Below, one piece after another: positions 44,801 to 53,360 of a stretch of 64,000 nt of DNA. The DNA is from Reichenbachiella carrageenanivorans (GTDB lineage Bacteria; Bacteroidota; Bacteroidia; Cytophagales; Cyclobacteriaceae). The notes under the pieces are model-generated. The model made no database searches, was not told the origin of the DNA, and worked only from the letters and a program-made list of their open reading frames with translations. Where the stretch lies: assembly GCF_025639805.1 (NCBI RefSeq), contig NZ_CP106735.1, positions 932,001-996,000 on the forward strand, read 5' to 3'. The stretch's first letter is position 1. Every line of letters starts with the position of its first letter. The position numbers and the translations under genes were made by a program.

Positions 44801-47547
44801 TGGCTCTAGAGACCACAGATGATGGGTATGTTTATTACATCGTGGAGCCGAGTGGAGGAACTGCTCCAACCGCAGCACAGATCCAATCCGGACGAAATGC
44901 TGATGGCGATGTGGTGTTCAGGTCGGATGCGGATGAGATTTTCGCAGGATCGGAAACAACACTAGACATTTACGGATTGGAAGAAAGTACAGCTTATGAC
45001 GTGTATTTGGTTTTGGAATCAGCGGACAATGAATTGCAACCTTCGGTCACCAAGCTCAGCCTTACCACTGAGACCCTTTCCAGTCTGGCTTGGAGTGCGG
45101 GCTATCCTCAGTTCGAGTATTTCTGCTGCGATACATACAGACTTCTTTTGCAGCTTACAGAAAATGGGAATGTATACTATGTGGTAGAACCAGAGGGTAG
45201 CGATGAACCCACAGCGGAGCAGATACAAAATGGAAACAATGCCAGTGGTTCGAGTGCCTTCAAAAGTGGGTCTGCCTATTCTCTAGTGGCTGGAGAAGAA
45301 TATAGTCAAGCGCAAATCAGTGGTTTGTCAGAATCTACAGCTTATGACATCTACCTAGTAGTGGCGGATGAGGAATACAATGTTTCTCCGAACGTGACCA
45401 AAATGGAGGTGATGACAGGAGACTACAGTGCACCAGAGTGGAGCGAGGGATACCCTCAAATGGGTACTATCTCTTCTTTGGAGGCGAATGTAGCTATCGA
45501 CTTAGAGGAAGAAACTGGTATGGTTTATTATGCGGTTTTTAGGAGTAGCAGCACAACTCACTTTCCAGCGAATTTGAAAAACGGAAGCAATTATCAAGCC
45601 CTTGACGAAGGTTCTGTTTCCGCAAGTGCACCAAACTTTACACTGAGCAACCTGAGTGAAGGGACAGACTATGACGTATGGCTAGTGGCTGAGGATGCAA
45701 GTGAAAACCTACAATCAACTGCTACCAAAATAGATTTCACAACTATAGATGATATCCATCCCGTTTTTGACGAGGGGTACCCTGAGCTATCATCGATCAA
45801 TGAAACAGCAATAGAAATTCAGGCACGGCTCGATGAGCAAGTAACAATCTATGCTGTGGCACAAATCAGCGGAAACCCAACGCCAACGGCCGCACAGGTA
45901 GTAGCAGGCGAGGACTATCAAGGACAACCAGCAGCAGGAGCAGTCAACTCAGAAGGTGATGCGCTAGGCACCCATGTATTCGTGGAAATCACGGAACTTA
46001 CGAGCCAAGTGGCCTATGATATTTTTGTAGTGGCAAAAGACCCTCATAGCAATACCACAGACCCTGTGAAACTCACTGCCACCACTTCCGATCAAACTGC
46101 TCCCATCGTTACACCAACATATCTGACCCAAATAGAAGTAACGGAAACTACCGCCACCTTCTCTTTTTCTCTAAACGAAGCTGGCACCTTCTACTACGTT
46201 CTAGATCCAAACGATGGCTCTACTCCTAGCCCAACACAAGTGATGAATGGGCAAATTGGTTCGGGAGAATCTGCACCTAGCTCGGAAAATATTGTGGTTC
46301 TGGCAGATCAAACTTACGAATTCGAATTGACAGGATTGACTGCAGCAAGTGAATATGAAGTGTACTTCGTTGCGAAAGATGAAAATGACAATGTCAGCGA
46401 GTATACTTACTCCTCGTACTTTGAAACATCGGACAGCACACCCCCTGTTTTTACAAGTACACCTGAAATCACTGCTGTTTCTAAAATGGAGATCTCACTC
46501 ACGGCAAATATTAATGAATACGGATCGGTTCATGCAGCCATTATAACCGAAGAAGCACCCATTCCATCCGTTGCGGATCTGGCCAATCAAAACATAGATG
46601 GCGCCATATATCAAGGATCGTCTTCTCCAGAATATATTTCCATTTTCGCAACACTAGAATTAGGTATCACTTATCAACTCGTACTAGTAGCAGAGGATGA
46701 AAGCGGAAATTTACAAGAAACCGTAACCGTGTTGGACTTCACAGTGCCAGACGATAGAATTGATCAAGTCATTACGTTTGAATTGGCAAGTGAGGCCACT
46801 GTTGGAGATCCAAACCTTCCACTAAATGCTAGCAATAACTCTGGAATGGACATCTACTTCAAAAGCTCAGACGAAGATATCGCAATCATAGTCACGACTC
46901 AAGAAGGTATGCAAATACAAATAATCGGAGGAGGTACAGTAGAAATCACTGCTTATAATGAAGGTGACTTGACTCACAAACCAGGAGAGGCTTCGAAACT
47001 CTTAACCGTAGCTAAGCTAGAGCAAACCATAAATTTCACAACAATAGGCGATAAAGCCCTCGAAGACTCACCCATTGCCTTACAAGCATCTGCAAGCTCT
47101 AACCTCACGGTAGAATTTGTACTGCTCGAAGGTAATGGTGTGATCTCGGGAAATGAGCTAACCATAAATGAAACTGGCCTATTCAAAGTAGAAGCCATAC
47201 AAACAGGAAACAATCAATACGATGCCGCACTATCTGTCATCCAAATTTTTGAAGTAGCTGCTCCTCCTGTCACAGCGGTAGCTCACGAGCTACTCAACCA
47301 TGTACGCATCTATCCTGTTCCTTTTACCTCGTCATTTAGCATAGCACTTCCTGATCAGATCGAAGGACAATATAAATTGACGATCAACAGTCTAAATGGT
47401 ACAAGAGTCTATCAAGCAGAATTAAATAGCAACGAACTCAGACATGAGGTCACCGAATTGAGTCAAATCCCAAGTGGGATATACTTAGTCCAGCTCTCAC
47501 AAAACAATCAAGTGAAAACTTACAAACTGATAAAAAGCAATGAGTAG
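41881..47547 (+). CDS. Giant type IX-secreted repeat protein (adhesin-like)
   Basis: A 1888-residue surface or extracellular protein. Signal peptide 1-19 (ending TGFG-Q). Residues 20-430 resemble a beta-propeller of SBBP-like repeats (AFSSTGEVYVFGTNFTGGDH, AILVKYDANGNYQWDASYSS). About 430-495 is an Ig-like domain (YLWSTGATTQTISVTEGGTY). About 500-695 holds fibronectin- and PKD-like folds. About 697-950 has three Ig-like repeats closing TASQAGNSEWNAAPQVQQTLTV-style. About 954-1620 has six fibronectin-like repeats of ~110 residues, four of which open with W/F-x-x-G-Y/S-P. Two more Ig-like repeats run to 1790. The end (1797-1888, VRIYPVPFTSSFSIALP ... GIYLVQLSQNNQVKTYKL) is a type A sorting domain. 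Likely an adhesin or matrix protein; no catalytic motif was seen. Confidence 0.85.
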   Translation: MKNILTIVFLLSLTCTGFGQYSLIKDKWDASYSIQGGLDVANVAFSSTGEVYVFGTNFTGGDHNAILVKYDANGNYQWDASYSSSYGNSEDFAVKVALDEDDNIFTVTNINPDDDQNTSVANGFIIHKYNDAGTLLSEYENVNDYTVKYGPKAYDFNLQHIIGNEPNYLYLATTRLESGGMGLAARLWRFDNSLNVDASSSYDSELDDIPLSLSGVSIYFKNNSTIRYATWNHYFESGEDPESTPSGYDVGSSIDKLIKFDRWYLLKLANGQYHIRRNSTNSVTYDISYTFTDIYDTGSEMLLTGSKTVSGHEEMVLLVLNRDTGALIEEKVLDADHGTASSVGVSVFIGFGNKITVLGNVVEDGVQYPGLVTFDEDTYEQIEISKYTSSASSPITHAYEGINQANILIGSSGSSTKIYALCMASFAITLGSDKTATIGETVVLKEGVTNRPNVTYLWSTGATTQTISVTEGGTYSLTVYSEYGCPVSDEINVTFVAAPPGGPKLLEPVISSVDPISPVIQFSWKNDDPDAVDHVLAYDPNWNPNPGTYIIAYNGPNTSYDFEISALADSEYDLAFWSENSDNVGSSLQKMTLNACSDYDMSTLGTYLSESSLNGPSEVTDEGGTFTYYLGGSHGPDLAGSFFDWDLPEGWELDSYNETQITVAVPADANSGQVGVRIVNPCSGEATSYLTREVYIIKDQTIDFPEPDARQVGAAPFDLGATASSGLAVTYDASPTDILEISNGIATALKAGTVTVTASQAGNSEWNAAPQVQQTLTVSKGDDVITFNELDNVVWNADNFDLDDLASSKSGRQITWAGTDDQIAMILSLGSVDPKKPGAITITASLAGNDDWNAAPSVQQTLTVEKANQTITFLPFPGTTTDDEELYFSEYISITSGLVTTKHSSNTSVATVDGGALTIQGAGTTIITASQAGNEFYNAAENQQQTLTVTQVSNIAFTEGSPTISHYHSGIYRLALETTDDGYVYYIVEPSGGTAPTAAQIQSGRNADGDVVFRSDADEIFAGSETTLDIYGLEESTAYDVYLVLESADNELQPSVTKLSLTTETLSSLAWSAGYPQFEYFCCDTYRLLLQLTENGNVYYVVEPEGSDEPTAEQIQNGNNASGSSAFKSGSAYSLVAGEEYSQAQISGLSESTAYDIYLVVADEEYNVSPNVTKMEVMTGDYSAPEWSEGYPQMGTISSLEANVAIDLEEETGMVYYAVFRSSSTTHFPANLKNGSNYQALDEGSVSASAPNFTLSNLSEGTDYDVWLVAEDASENLQSTATKIDFTTIDDIHPVFDEGYPELSSINETAIEIQARLDEQVTIYAVAQISGNPTPTAAQVVAGEDYQGQPAAGAVNSEGDALGTHVFVEITELTSQVAYDIFVVAKDPHSNTTDPVKLTATTSDQTAPIVTPTYLTQIEVTETTATFSFSLNEAGTFYYVLDPNDGSTPSPTQVMNGQIGSGESAPSSENIVVLADQTYEFELTGLTAASEYEVYFVAKDENDNVSEYTYSSYFETSDSTPPVFTSTPEITAVSKMEISLTANINEYGSVHAAIITEEAPIPSVADLANQNIDGAIYQGSSSPEYISIFATLELGITYQLVLVAEDESGNLQETVTVLDFTVPDDRIDQVITFELASEATVGDPNLPLNASNNSGMDIYFKSSDEDIAIIVTTQEGMQIQIIGGGTVEITAYNEGDLTHKPGEASKLLTVAKLEQTINFTTIGDKALEDSPIALQASASSNLTVEFVLLEGNGVISGNELTINETGLFKVEAIQTGNNQYDAALSVIQIFEVAAPPVTAVAHELLNHVRIYPVPFTSSFSIALPDQIEGQYKLTINSLNGTRVYQAELNSNELRHEVTELSQIPSGIYLVQLSQNNQVKTYKLIKSNE

Positions 47548-47586
47548 GATAAACCGCTCTTGAGTTAAGCCATAAAACCCTTAATT

Positions 47587-47613
47587 AGCCCGAATCAAAT
47601 TCGGGCTTTTTTT
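47587..47613 (+). terminator. Intrinsic terminator after the giant secreted-protein gene
   Basis: AGCCCGAAT (47587-47595) pairs perfectly with ATTCGGGCT (47599-47607) around a CAA loop, followed by a run of seven T. It lies 40 bases after the stop codon and closes the kinase-regulator-secreted protein series. Confidence 0.92.
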
Positions 47614-47655
47614 ATTACTCAAAAAAATAAGGATCTCTCCATCATGAGTGATAGG

Positions 47656-48564
47656 TCATCCTACGGTCTTCACCTGCTCATCCAAAATTCGGATGCCTTC
47701 TTCGAAACTGTGTGGTTGATAGCCCAAGGTTTTTTTTGCTTTGTCGAGCACAAAGCCCGTTTTGGGTGGCCGCTTGGCAGGCTGAGAAAAAGTACTTGCA
47801 TCGACTTTGGTAATAACTGAGGCATCGAGCTGAAAATAGTCTGCCGTTTTCATGGCCATGTCATAAGGCGTAAGCATCTCTTCGCCAGAGATATTGAATA
47901 TTCCAGTTGCCTTTTGCTTGGCTACCAAGTAACAGCCCATGGCCAAGTCTTCGGCCAGAGTGGGTGTACGCCACTGGTCGTCTACAATATTGAGTGGCTT
48001 GCCTTTTTCCAAATTTTCTTTTACCCAAAGAATGATATTGGAACGACTCATACCTGGTGTGATACCATAGACCAGTACCGTACGCAAGATAGCCCAGTCG
48101 CACTGGGCTGCTTGTACCAACTGCTCTGCCTCTCTTTTACTCTCTCCATAGTAGCTGATCGGATTTGCCTCATCGTCTTCTTTGTATGGCCCTGCTTCGC
48201 CGTCGAAAATAAAGTCTGTAGACAGGTGTATCAAAAAAGCTTGGTGGGCTTCACAAGCTTTCACTAAATACCCTACTGCGGCGACATTCAGTTCATGACA
48301 AGCCTCCTGCTCATGCTCGCACTGATCCACATTGGTCATTGCTGCCGTGTGGATTACCACGTCGGGCCGATACTTGTGCATGACCTCCTCCACCTGTGCA
48401 GCATCCGTGATGTCAAGTTCACAATATTCAAAAGGCGTCGCTAAATAATCGATCCGATTGTCCCCACGAGAGGTCGCCACGATGTCCACCCCTTCGTCCA
48501 ACAGGAGCTTGACCAGTTTTTGTCCGAGCAAGCCATTCGAACCAGTGATTAACGTTTTTTTCAT
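47656..48564 (-). CDS. RmlD-like NAD(P)-dependent sugar-nucleotide reductase
   Basis: A 302-residue short-chain dehydrogenase of the RmlD/dTDP-4-dehydrorhamnose reductase group. The Rossmann start KTLITGSNGLLGQKLVKLL carries GxxGxxG. The catalytic set is STDFIFDG (Ser/Thr), followed by YYGESKREAE (Tyr-x-x-x-Lys). VIHTAAMTNVDQCE is a hallmark of RmlD-like proteins. The stretch to 48606 is open, but the ATG at 48564 starts exactly before the fold. No other dTDP-rhamnose genes are near, so the substrate may be another nucleotide sugar. It is convergent with the giant secreted-protein gene. Confidence 0.85.
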   Translation of the reverse strand: MKKTLITGSNGLLGQKLVKLLLDEGVDIVATSRGDNRIDYLATPFEYCELDITDAAQVEEVMHKYRPDVVIHTAAMTNVDQCEHEQEACHELNVAAVGYLVKACEAHQAFLIHLSTDFIFDGEAGPYKEDDEANPISYYGESKREAEQLVQAAQCDWAILRTVLVYGITPGMSRSNIILWVKENLEKGKPLNIVDDQWRTPTLAEDLAMGCYLVAKQKATGIFNISGEEMLTPYDMAMKTADYFQLDASVITKVDASTFSQPAKRPPKTGFVLDKAKKTLGYQPHSFEEGIRILDEQVKTVG

Positions 48565-48688
48565 AGCTGAGCGAGTATTTTGAGGAAGTGATTCATTTGC
48601 ATGCAAACATAAAAAATTAAATGTTTTTATATTCGCTAATAAACATCAAGACAAGCCCATCATATTTTTGAAAAGTTAACTCACCCTC

Positions 48689-49426
48689 ATGGATACCGAA
48701 GAATACCGGAAGTCCCCTGGATTTCAAAACTTACTACTTATACTTTCTATATATGTAGTAGTAGAGCTCTATCTAGACACTATTCTAGATTATCCAGAAA
48801 ACGTCAAAGAAGCATTGTCGTGGATCGACTTTGGCATTTGCATGCTTTTTCTTTTCGATTTTTTTAATGGTTTTTTCCGATCCAAAAACAAATGGAGATA
48901 TTTTAAAAACAACTGGATAGACCTAATATCCTCGATCCCAACCATAGAGGCACTCCGCATGGGACGCATCGTACGTGTGATCAGGATATTGCGTGTATTG
49001 CGCTCCGCCAAGTATATTTTTAACGCCTTTAGTAAAAAGAATTCATTCAATACTTTCAGAAATCTGATGCTCATCAGTGGCATGATTATTTTATTTTTCA
49101 CCTTGAGCTTTTATCATCTGGAGCGAAATGCCAACCCTCACATCACATCTATGTCGGACAGTCTATGGTGGACCACCGTGACGACAATCACCGTGGGTTT
49201 TTTGCAAGACATCCCTCCTGTGACCGTAGAAGGCAAGTTTTTGAGCGTGGCATTGATCCTGCTGGGGATGATTATGTTTTCGACACTTACAGGTACGATC
49301 ACAGATTATTTCATCGAGGATGAAGACATTCAGGTCAACATTAACGAACTCAAAGCGAAGGTAGAGTCCTTGGAAGGTAAGATAGATCAGATGACCAATA
49401 AGATTGATCAGTTGAATAAGTCCTGA
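48689..49426 (+). CDS. Voltage-gated-type ion channel with atypical selectivity filter
   Basis: A 245-residue six-helix inner-membrane channel of the voltage-gated superfamily. Hydrophobic helices S1-S3 lie at about 12-30, 45-62 and 72-88; S4 is RMGRIVRVIRILRVLRSAK with arginines every three residues (90-108); S5 is 122-142, the pore loop about 157-174, S6 185-208. A charged C-terminal coiled coil (214-244, heptads such as LKAKVESLEGKIDQM) probably assembles the tetramer. The filter reads TITVGFLQDIPP, where TVGYGD would be expected, so K+ selectivity is doubtful. A -7-like box (TATTTTTG, 48663) precedes it. The N-acetyltransferase gene follows after 23 bases. Confidence 0.82.
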   Translation: MDTEEYRKSPGFQNLLLILSIYVVVELYLDTILDYPENVKEALSWIDFGICMLFLFDFFNGFFRSKNKWRYFKNNWIDLISSIPTIEALRMGRIVRVIRILRVLRSAKYIFNAFSKKNSFNTFRNLMLISGMIILFFTLSFYHLERNANPHITSMSDSLWWTTVTTITVGFLQDIPPVTVEGKFLSVALILLGMIMFSTLTGTITDYFIEDEDIQVNINELKAKVESLEGKIDQMTNKIDQLNKS

Positions 49427-49449
49427 TTTCAGACTAACATACTAAAGCC

Positions 49450-50259
49450 TTGGCCATATCAAACCCCATACAAAACACACCAAAGTTGCCTTCATTTGAT
49501 GTGGATCATTATCTCTTACGGATCAATTGCCCAAAAGAGCATACACCATCTTTCAAATACCTGAAGCAACTACACAAGGCGCATTTACTTCACATTCCAT
49601 TTGAAAACTTGGACATCCATATGCACAATGAGATCATACTGGACATTCATAAAATGTATCGCAAAATCATTCTCAGAAATAGAGGCGGCTTTTGCTACGA
49701 ACTCAACGGTCTTTTTTATCATTTACTCAAGCAATTGGGTTTTGAGTGTCATCTTATATCTGCAAAGGTTTATAAGGGCAATGATCTAGGGCCAGCATTT
49801 GATCATGCAGCTATTTTAGTCTATTTCGCAGATCAAGTCTACCTCGCAGATGTCGGATTTGGACATTCCTTTCTTGAACCCAAGCAACTCACTCCAGGTC
49901 TTGTGCAAATGGACTACAACAGCTACTACAAAATAGACCGTACGATAGATGATGAATATATCCTCCTTGGCTCAGACAATTCATTTGACTACGAAGCCAA
50001 ATACCTGTTTACGAAAGAAACACGGCAATTCGTCGAATTTATTGATATGTGCCAGTATCATCAAACCAACAAAAACTCTCATTTCACAAAGAAAAAGCTC
50101 ATCACACAAGCCACTCCGCAAGGTAGAGTCACGCTTACGGACGACAAATTGATCACCATCATTGCGGGTAAAAAAGAGGAGCGACCCATCCTAAACCAGG
50201 ATGAATTTTTGGTAAAACTCGACCAGCATTTTGGTATAAAATTAGTCCGAAAGCGTTAA
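49450..50259 (+). CDS. Arylamine N-acetyltransferase
   Basis: NAT enzymes move an acetyl or acyl group from CoA to arylamines or hydrazines by a ping-pong mechanism. The 269-residue protein has the full catalytic triad: Cys82 in RNRGGFCYELNGLF, His119 in AFDHAAILV and Asp134 in VYLADVGFGHS. The N-terminal LHKAHLLHIPFENLDIH is also typical. The start is TTG at 49450; no ATG lies before the conserved YLLRINC region. It may be co-transcribed with the preceding channel gene. The last codon overlaps the stop of the dehydrogenase on the opposite strand. Native substrate unknown. Confidence 0.9.
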   Translation: MAISNPIQNTPKLPSFDVDHYLLRINCPKEHTPSFKYLKQLHKAHLLHIPFENLDIHMHNEIILDIHKMYRKIILRNRGGFCYELNGLFYHLLKQLGFECHLISAKVYKGNDLGPAFDHAAILVYFADQVYLADVGFGHSFLEPKQLTPGLVQMDYNSYYKIDRTIDDEYILLGSDNSFDYEAKYLFTKETRQFVEFIDMCQYHQTNKNSHFTKKKLITQATPQGRVTLTDDKLITIIAGKKEERPILNQDEFLVKLDQHFGIKLVRKR

Positions 50260-53177
50260 ACCAAAGCGTCCCAAAGCACCTCTACAGGGTGTTTGGCAAT
50301 CTTGCCTGTACCGTCTTTGATCTGATGACGACAGCTGGTACCAGGTGCTGCAATGACCGTATCAGGTCTGGACTTGCGCACAGTCGGAAACAGCACCAAT
50401 TCCCCTACTTTCATAGACACATCATAGTGTTCCTTTTCGTAGCCAAATGACCCCGCCATCCCACAGCAGCCCGACTGGATCATCTCCACTTTATAGTTTT
50501 CAGGAATGGACAGCGTATCCTTGAGCGTCAGCACAGAAGACAATGCCTTCTGATGACAATGTCCGTGAACTTTGATGTCTTTGTGCTCTCGTGAGAATTT
50601 TTCCTTTTTAATATTTCCTCTTCGGAATTCCCTAGTCAAAAATTCTTCGATCGTCAACGAAGCTTCCGCCAATGCTTTTGCTTTTTCTCTCCATCGGTCA
50701 TTGACCAAGTCTGGATATTCATCCCGGATCGTCAAAATCGTAGAAGGCTCGATACCCACTAGCGGAATTTCGTTAGAGACTATATCAGCTAGAAGTTCTA
50801 CATTTTTGTCAGCAATGATTTTGGCCTTCTTCACCATTCCTTTCGAAATAAGCGCACGGCCAGACTCCTTGTGCTCAGGAATAATCACCTTATAGCCCAA
50901 CTTATCCAATAGCTTCACCGCTTTGATACCAATCTCTCCATCCAGATAATTAGTAAATTCATCACAGAAAAAATATACCTTCTTCTCTGCATTTCTACTC
51001 AGCAACTTACTCTTCTTCTGCTCATACCAGCTGCTCAATGTACGAGTAGAGACAGGAGGCATCGAGCGGTCTGAATGCACGCCCATAATGGCCTTGCCAA
51101 TATTGCCAGTAAATTTATTGCCAAATATAAAATTGTATAGCGCAGGCACCTTGGAGGCTATTTTCATGCTGGATGCAAACTCGCCCATCATACGGCTTTT
51201 CAGCGGCATACCGTTAGCATCATAGTAGTTCTGCTGAAATTCAGCCTTGAGACGAGCCATGTCTACGTTAGACGGGCACTCAGACTTACAGCCCTTGCAC
51301 GATAGGCATAAGTCTAGTACTTCCTTGATTTCTTCACTATCAAATTTATTGGCCTTGTCGGAATGCGTGAGAATATCGCGTAAGATATTGGCTCGAGCAC
51401 GTGTGGTGTCCTTCTCATTTCTGGTGGCCATAAAACTCGGGCACATCGTCCCCCCACTACCGGCAGATTTTCTACAATCTCCAGAGCCATTGCACAACTC
51501 TGCAGAACGTAGCACCCCCTTATTCTTGTCCCAATTGAAATAAGTCTTGATTTCGTCATCTGGCTGATCAGCAGTATATCGCAAGGCCGTATCCATCGGT
51601 GGCGCGTCGGTGATCTTGCCTGGGTTAAAGATTCCTTTAGGGTCCCAAGCCTTTTTCAAGTCCTTGAGCAATTGGTAATTATTTTCCCCTATTTGCTCTT
51701 TGATAAACTCCCCACGAAGGCGACCGTCGCCGTGCTCACCACTTAGTGATCCTTTGTATTTTTTGACCAGCTTAGATATCTCCTCGGCCACTACTCTAAA
51801 CATTTTGTGGCCTTCTTCGGTCTTCAGATTAAGAATAGGACGAAGATGCAATTCGCCAGAGCCTGCATGTGCATAGTGCACACAGCTCATATCATATTTT
51901 TTTAACGTCTCATTAAACTCACGAATGTAGGCTGGCAGGTCGTTTACGTCCACTGCCGTATCTTCTATTACTGGTTGGGCTTTAGCATCGCCTGGTATAT
52001 TGGCCAACAGCCCCAAACCTGCTTTTCGCAAGGTCCATACTTTGCCCACATCACCTCCTTTGAGTACGGGGTAGTGATAGCCCAGTTTTTCTTTCTTGAG
52101 TTCAGCTATCAAATCTAGCACTTGATTGTCGAGCGCTTCTTCGTTGGCCGCGGCGAGCTCTACCACTAGGATTGCCCCTGGGTCTCCTTGTACAAAAAAT
52201 CTATTTTTCTGCTGCTCGATGTTTTCTTTGGTACATTCCAAGATGTAGTGATCGATCAGCTCACAAGCATGTGGCTCATATTTAAGTGCTACCAAATTGG
52301 CGATCAAAGACTCGTTTACATCTTCGCAATGGATACAAACAAGGGCCTTGTCTTTAGGTGGTACAGGAATCGTAGCCACTTTGATCTCTGTGATAAACAT
52401 GAGTGTACCCTCAGATCCAGCAATCAGTTTACAAAAATTAAATAGTTCTCCACTTTCGTTAAATGGCTGATTAATTGCCAATAAATCTACCGCATAGCCG
52501 GTATTTCTTCTTGCTATCGATGGTTTGGGAAACTCTCTTTCGATCTCCGCTCGGGTTTCTTCGGCAGAAAGTAAATCTTTTACATTTCGATACACCTCAC
52601 CTTCGAGCGTATCTAACTTTAGCTTTGCTTCGAATTCATTAGCCGTAAGACTACCAAATGTGACCTCACTCCCGTCTGATAGATAACCTGTGACTTCGAG
52701 CAAGTGATCGCGGGTACTGCCATAGACTACAGAGTTGGACCCACATGAATTGTTGCCCACCATACCACCGATCATGGCTCGGTTAGCCGTAGAGGTCTCT
52801 GGCCCAAAAAACAGTCCATACGGTTTAAGGTGCCTATTGAGGTCGTCGCGGATGACTCCAGGCTGTACACTTACCCAGTTTTCTTTTTGATTAACTTCTA
52901 AAACTTTAGAAAAGTTTTTGGATACATCCACCACGATACCACTACCGACCACCTGACCCGCAAGGGAGGTTCCCGCAGTCCTTGGGATAAGGGAGGTATC
53001 ATTGGCATTAGCAAACTCGATGAGTGTCAGCAAATCCTGCTTGGACTTAGGCATGGCTACTGCCAATGGCATTTCCTGATATGCAGAGGCATCCGTAGCG
53101 TAGAGCTTTCGCAATGTTTCATCCAAAAATAGCTCTCCTTCGAGCTTCTTCGCCAATCCTTTAAGTGCACGTTCCAT
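50256..53177 (-). CDS. FAD- and [4Fe-4S]-containing 2-hydroxyacid dehydrogenase
   Basis: A 973-residue fused flavin and iron-sulfur oxidoreductase of the D-lactate/D-2-hydroxyglutarate dehydrogenase type (like E. coli YdiJ). The N half is a PCMH FAD domain (PRTAGTSLAGQVVGSGIVVD, FFGPETSTANRAMIGGMVGNNSCGS) and its cap (HAGSGELHLRPILN, SGEHGDGRLRGEF). A ferredoxin-like region follows: LCNGSGDCRKSAGS, TMCPSFMATRNEKDTTRARA (about 555-585) and LDLCLSCKGCKSECPSN (about 620). Two CCG domains carry HGHCHQKALSSV and SGCCGMAGSFGYEKEH. Electrons would pass to quinone or a carrier; the exact 2-hydroxyacid cannot be told from sequence. Only its stop overlaps the convergent NAT gene. Confidence 0.9.
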   Translation of the reverse strand: MERALKGLAKKLEGELFLDETLRKLYATDASAYQEMPLAVAMPKSKQDLLTLIEFANANDTSLIPRTAGTSLAGQVVGSGIVVDVSKNFSKVLEVNQKENWVSVQPGVIRDDLNRHLKPYGLFFGPETSTANRAMIGGMVGNNSCGSNSVVYGSTRDHLLEVTGYLSDGSEVTFGSLTANEFEAKLKLDTLEGEVYRNVKDLLSAEETRAEIEREFPKPSIARRNTGYAVDLLAINQPFNESGELFNFCKLIAGSEGTLMFITEIKVATIPVPPKDKALVCIHCEDVNESLIANLVALKYEPHACELIDHYILECTKENIEQQKNRFFVQGDPGAILVVELAAANEEALDNQVLDLIAELKKEKLGYHYPVLKGGDVGKVWTLRKAGLGLLANIPGDAKAQPVIEDTAVDVNDLPAYIREFNETLKKYDMSCVHYAHAGSGELHLRPILNLKTEEGHKMFRVVAEEISKLVKKYKGSLSGEHGDGRLRGEFIKEQIGENNYQLLKDLKKAWDPKGIFNPGKITDAPPMDTALRYTADQPDDEIKTYFNWDKNKGVLRSAELCNGSGDCRKSAGSGGTMCPSFMATRNEKDTTRARANILRDILTHSDKANKFDSEEIKEVLDLCLSCKGCKSECPSNVDMARLKAEFQQNYYDANGMPLKSRMMGEFASSMKIASKVPALYNFIFGNKFTGNIGKAIMGVHSDRSMPPVSTRTLSSWYEQKKSKLLSRNAEKKVYFFCDEFTNYLDGEIGIKAVKLLDKLGYKVIIPEHKESGRALISKGMVKKAKIIADKNVELLADIVSNEIPLVGIEPSTILTIRDEYPDLVNDRWREKAKALAEASLTIEEFLTREFRRGNIKKEKFSREHKDIKVHGHCHQKALSSVLTLKDTLSIPENYKVEMIQSGCCGMAGSFGYEKEHYDVSMKVGELVLFPTVRKSRPDTVIAAPGTSCRHQIKDGTGKIAKHPVEVLWDALV

Positions 53178-53360
53178 GGCGGCAAAATTATGGATTTAAC
53201 AATATAATTAGACTACCCTGACAATCACTTTTAATAAGCGACTTGTTATTTTGAATTATTATAAATTTCAGCGCACTTAATTGAAAATATTCTACCCTCT
53301 ATTTTTCATTCAGCAATTAATTAGTGTACTTAGTAGAAACGCCACTAAACTCATTGTACC

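Noticed and set aside
41881-47547. Repeat region of the giant protein as a CRISPR or DNA-level repeat array
   Set aside because: Similarity is at protein level only, with ~110-residue units and diverged codons; no short DNA repeat with constant spacers is present.
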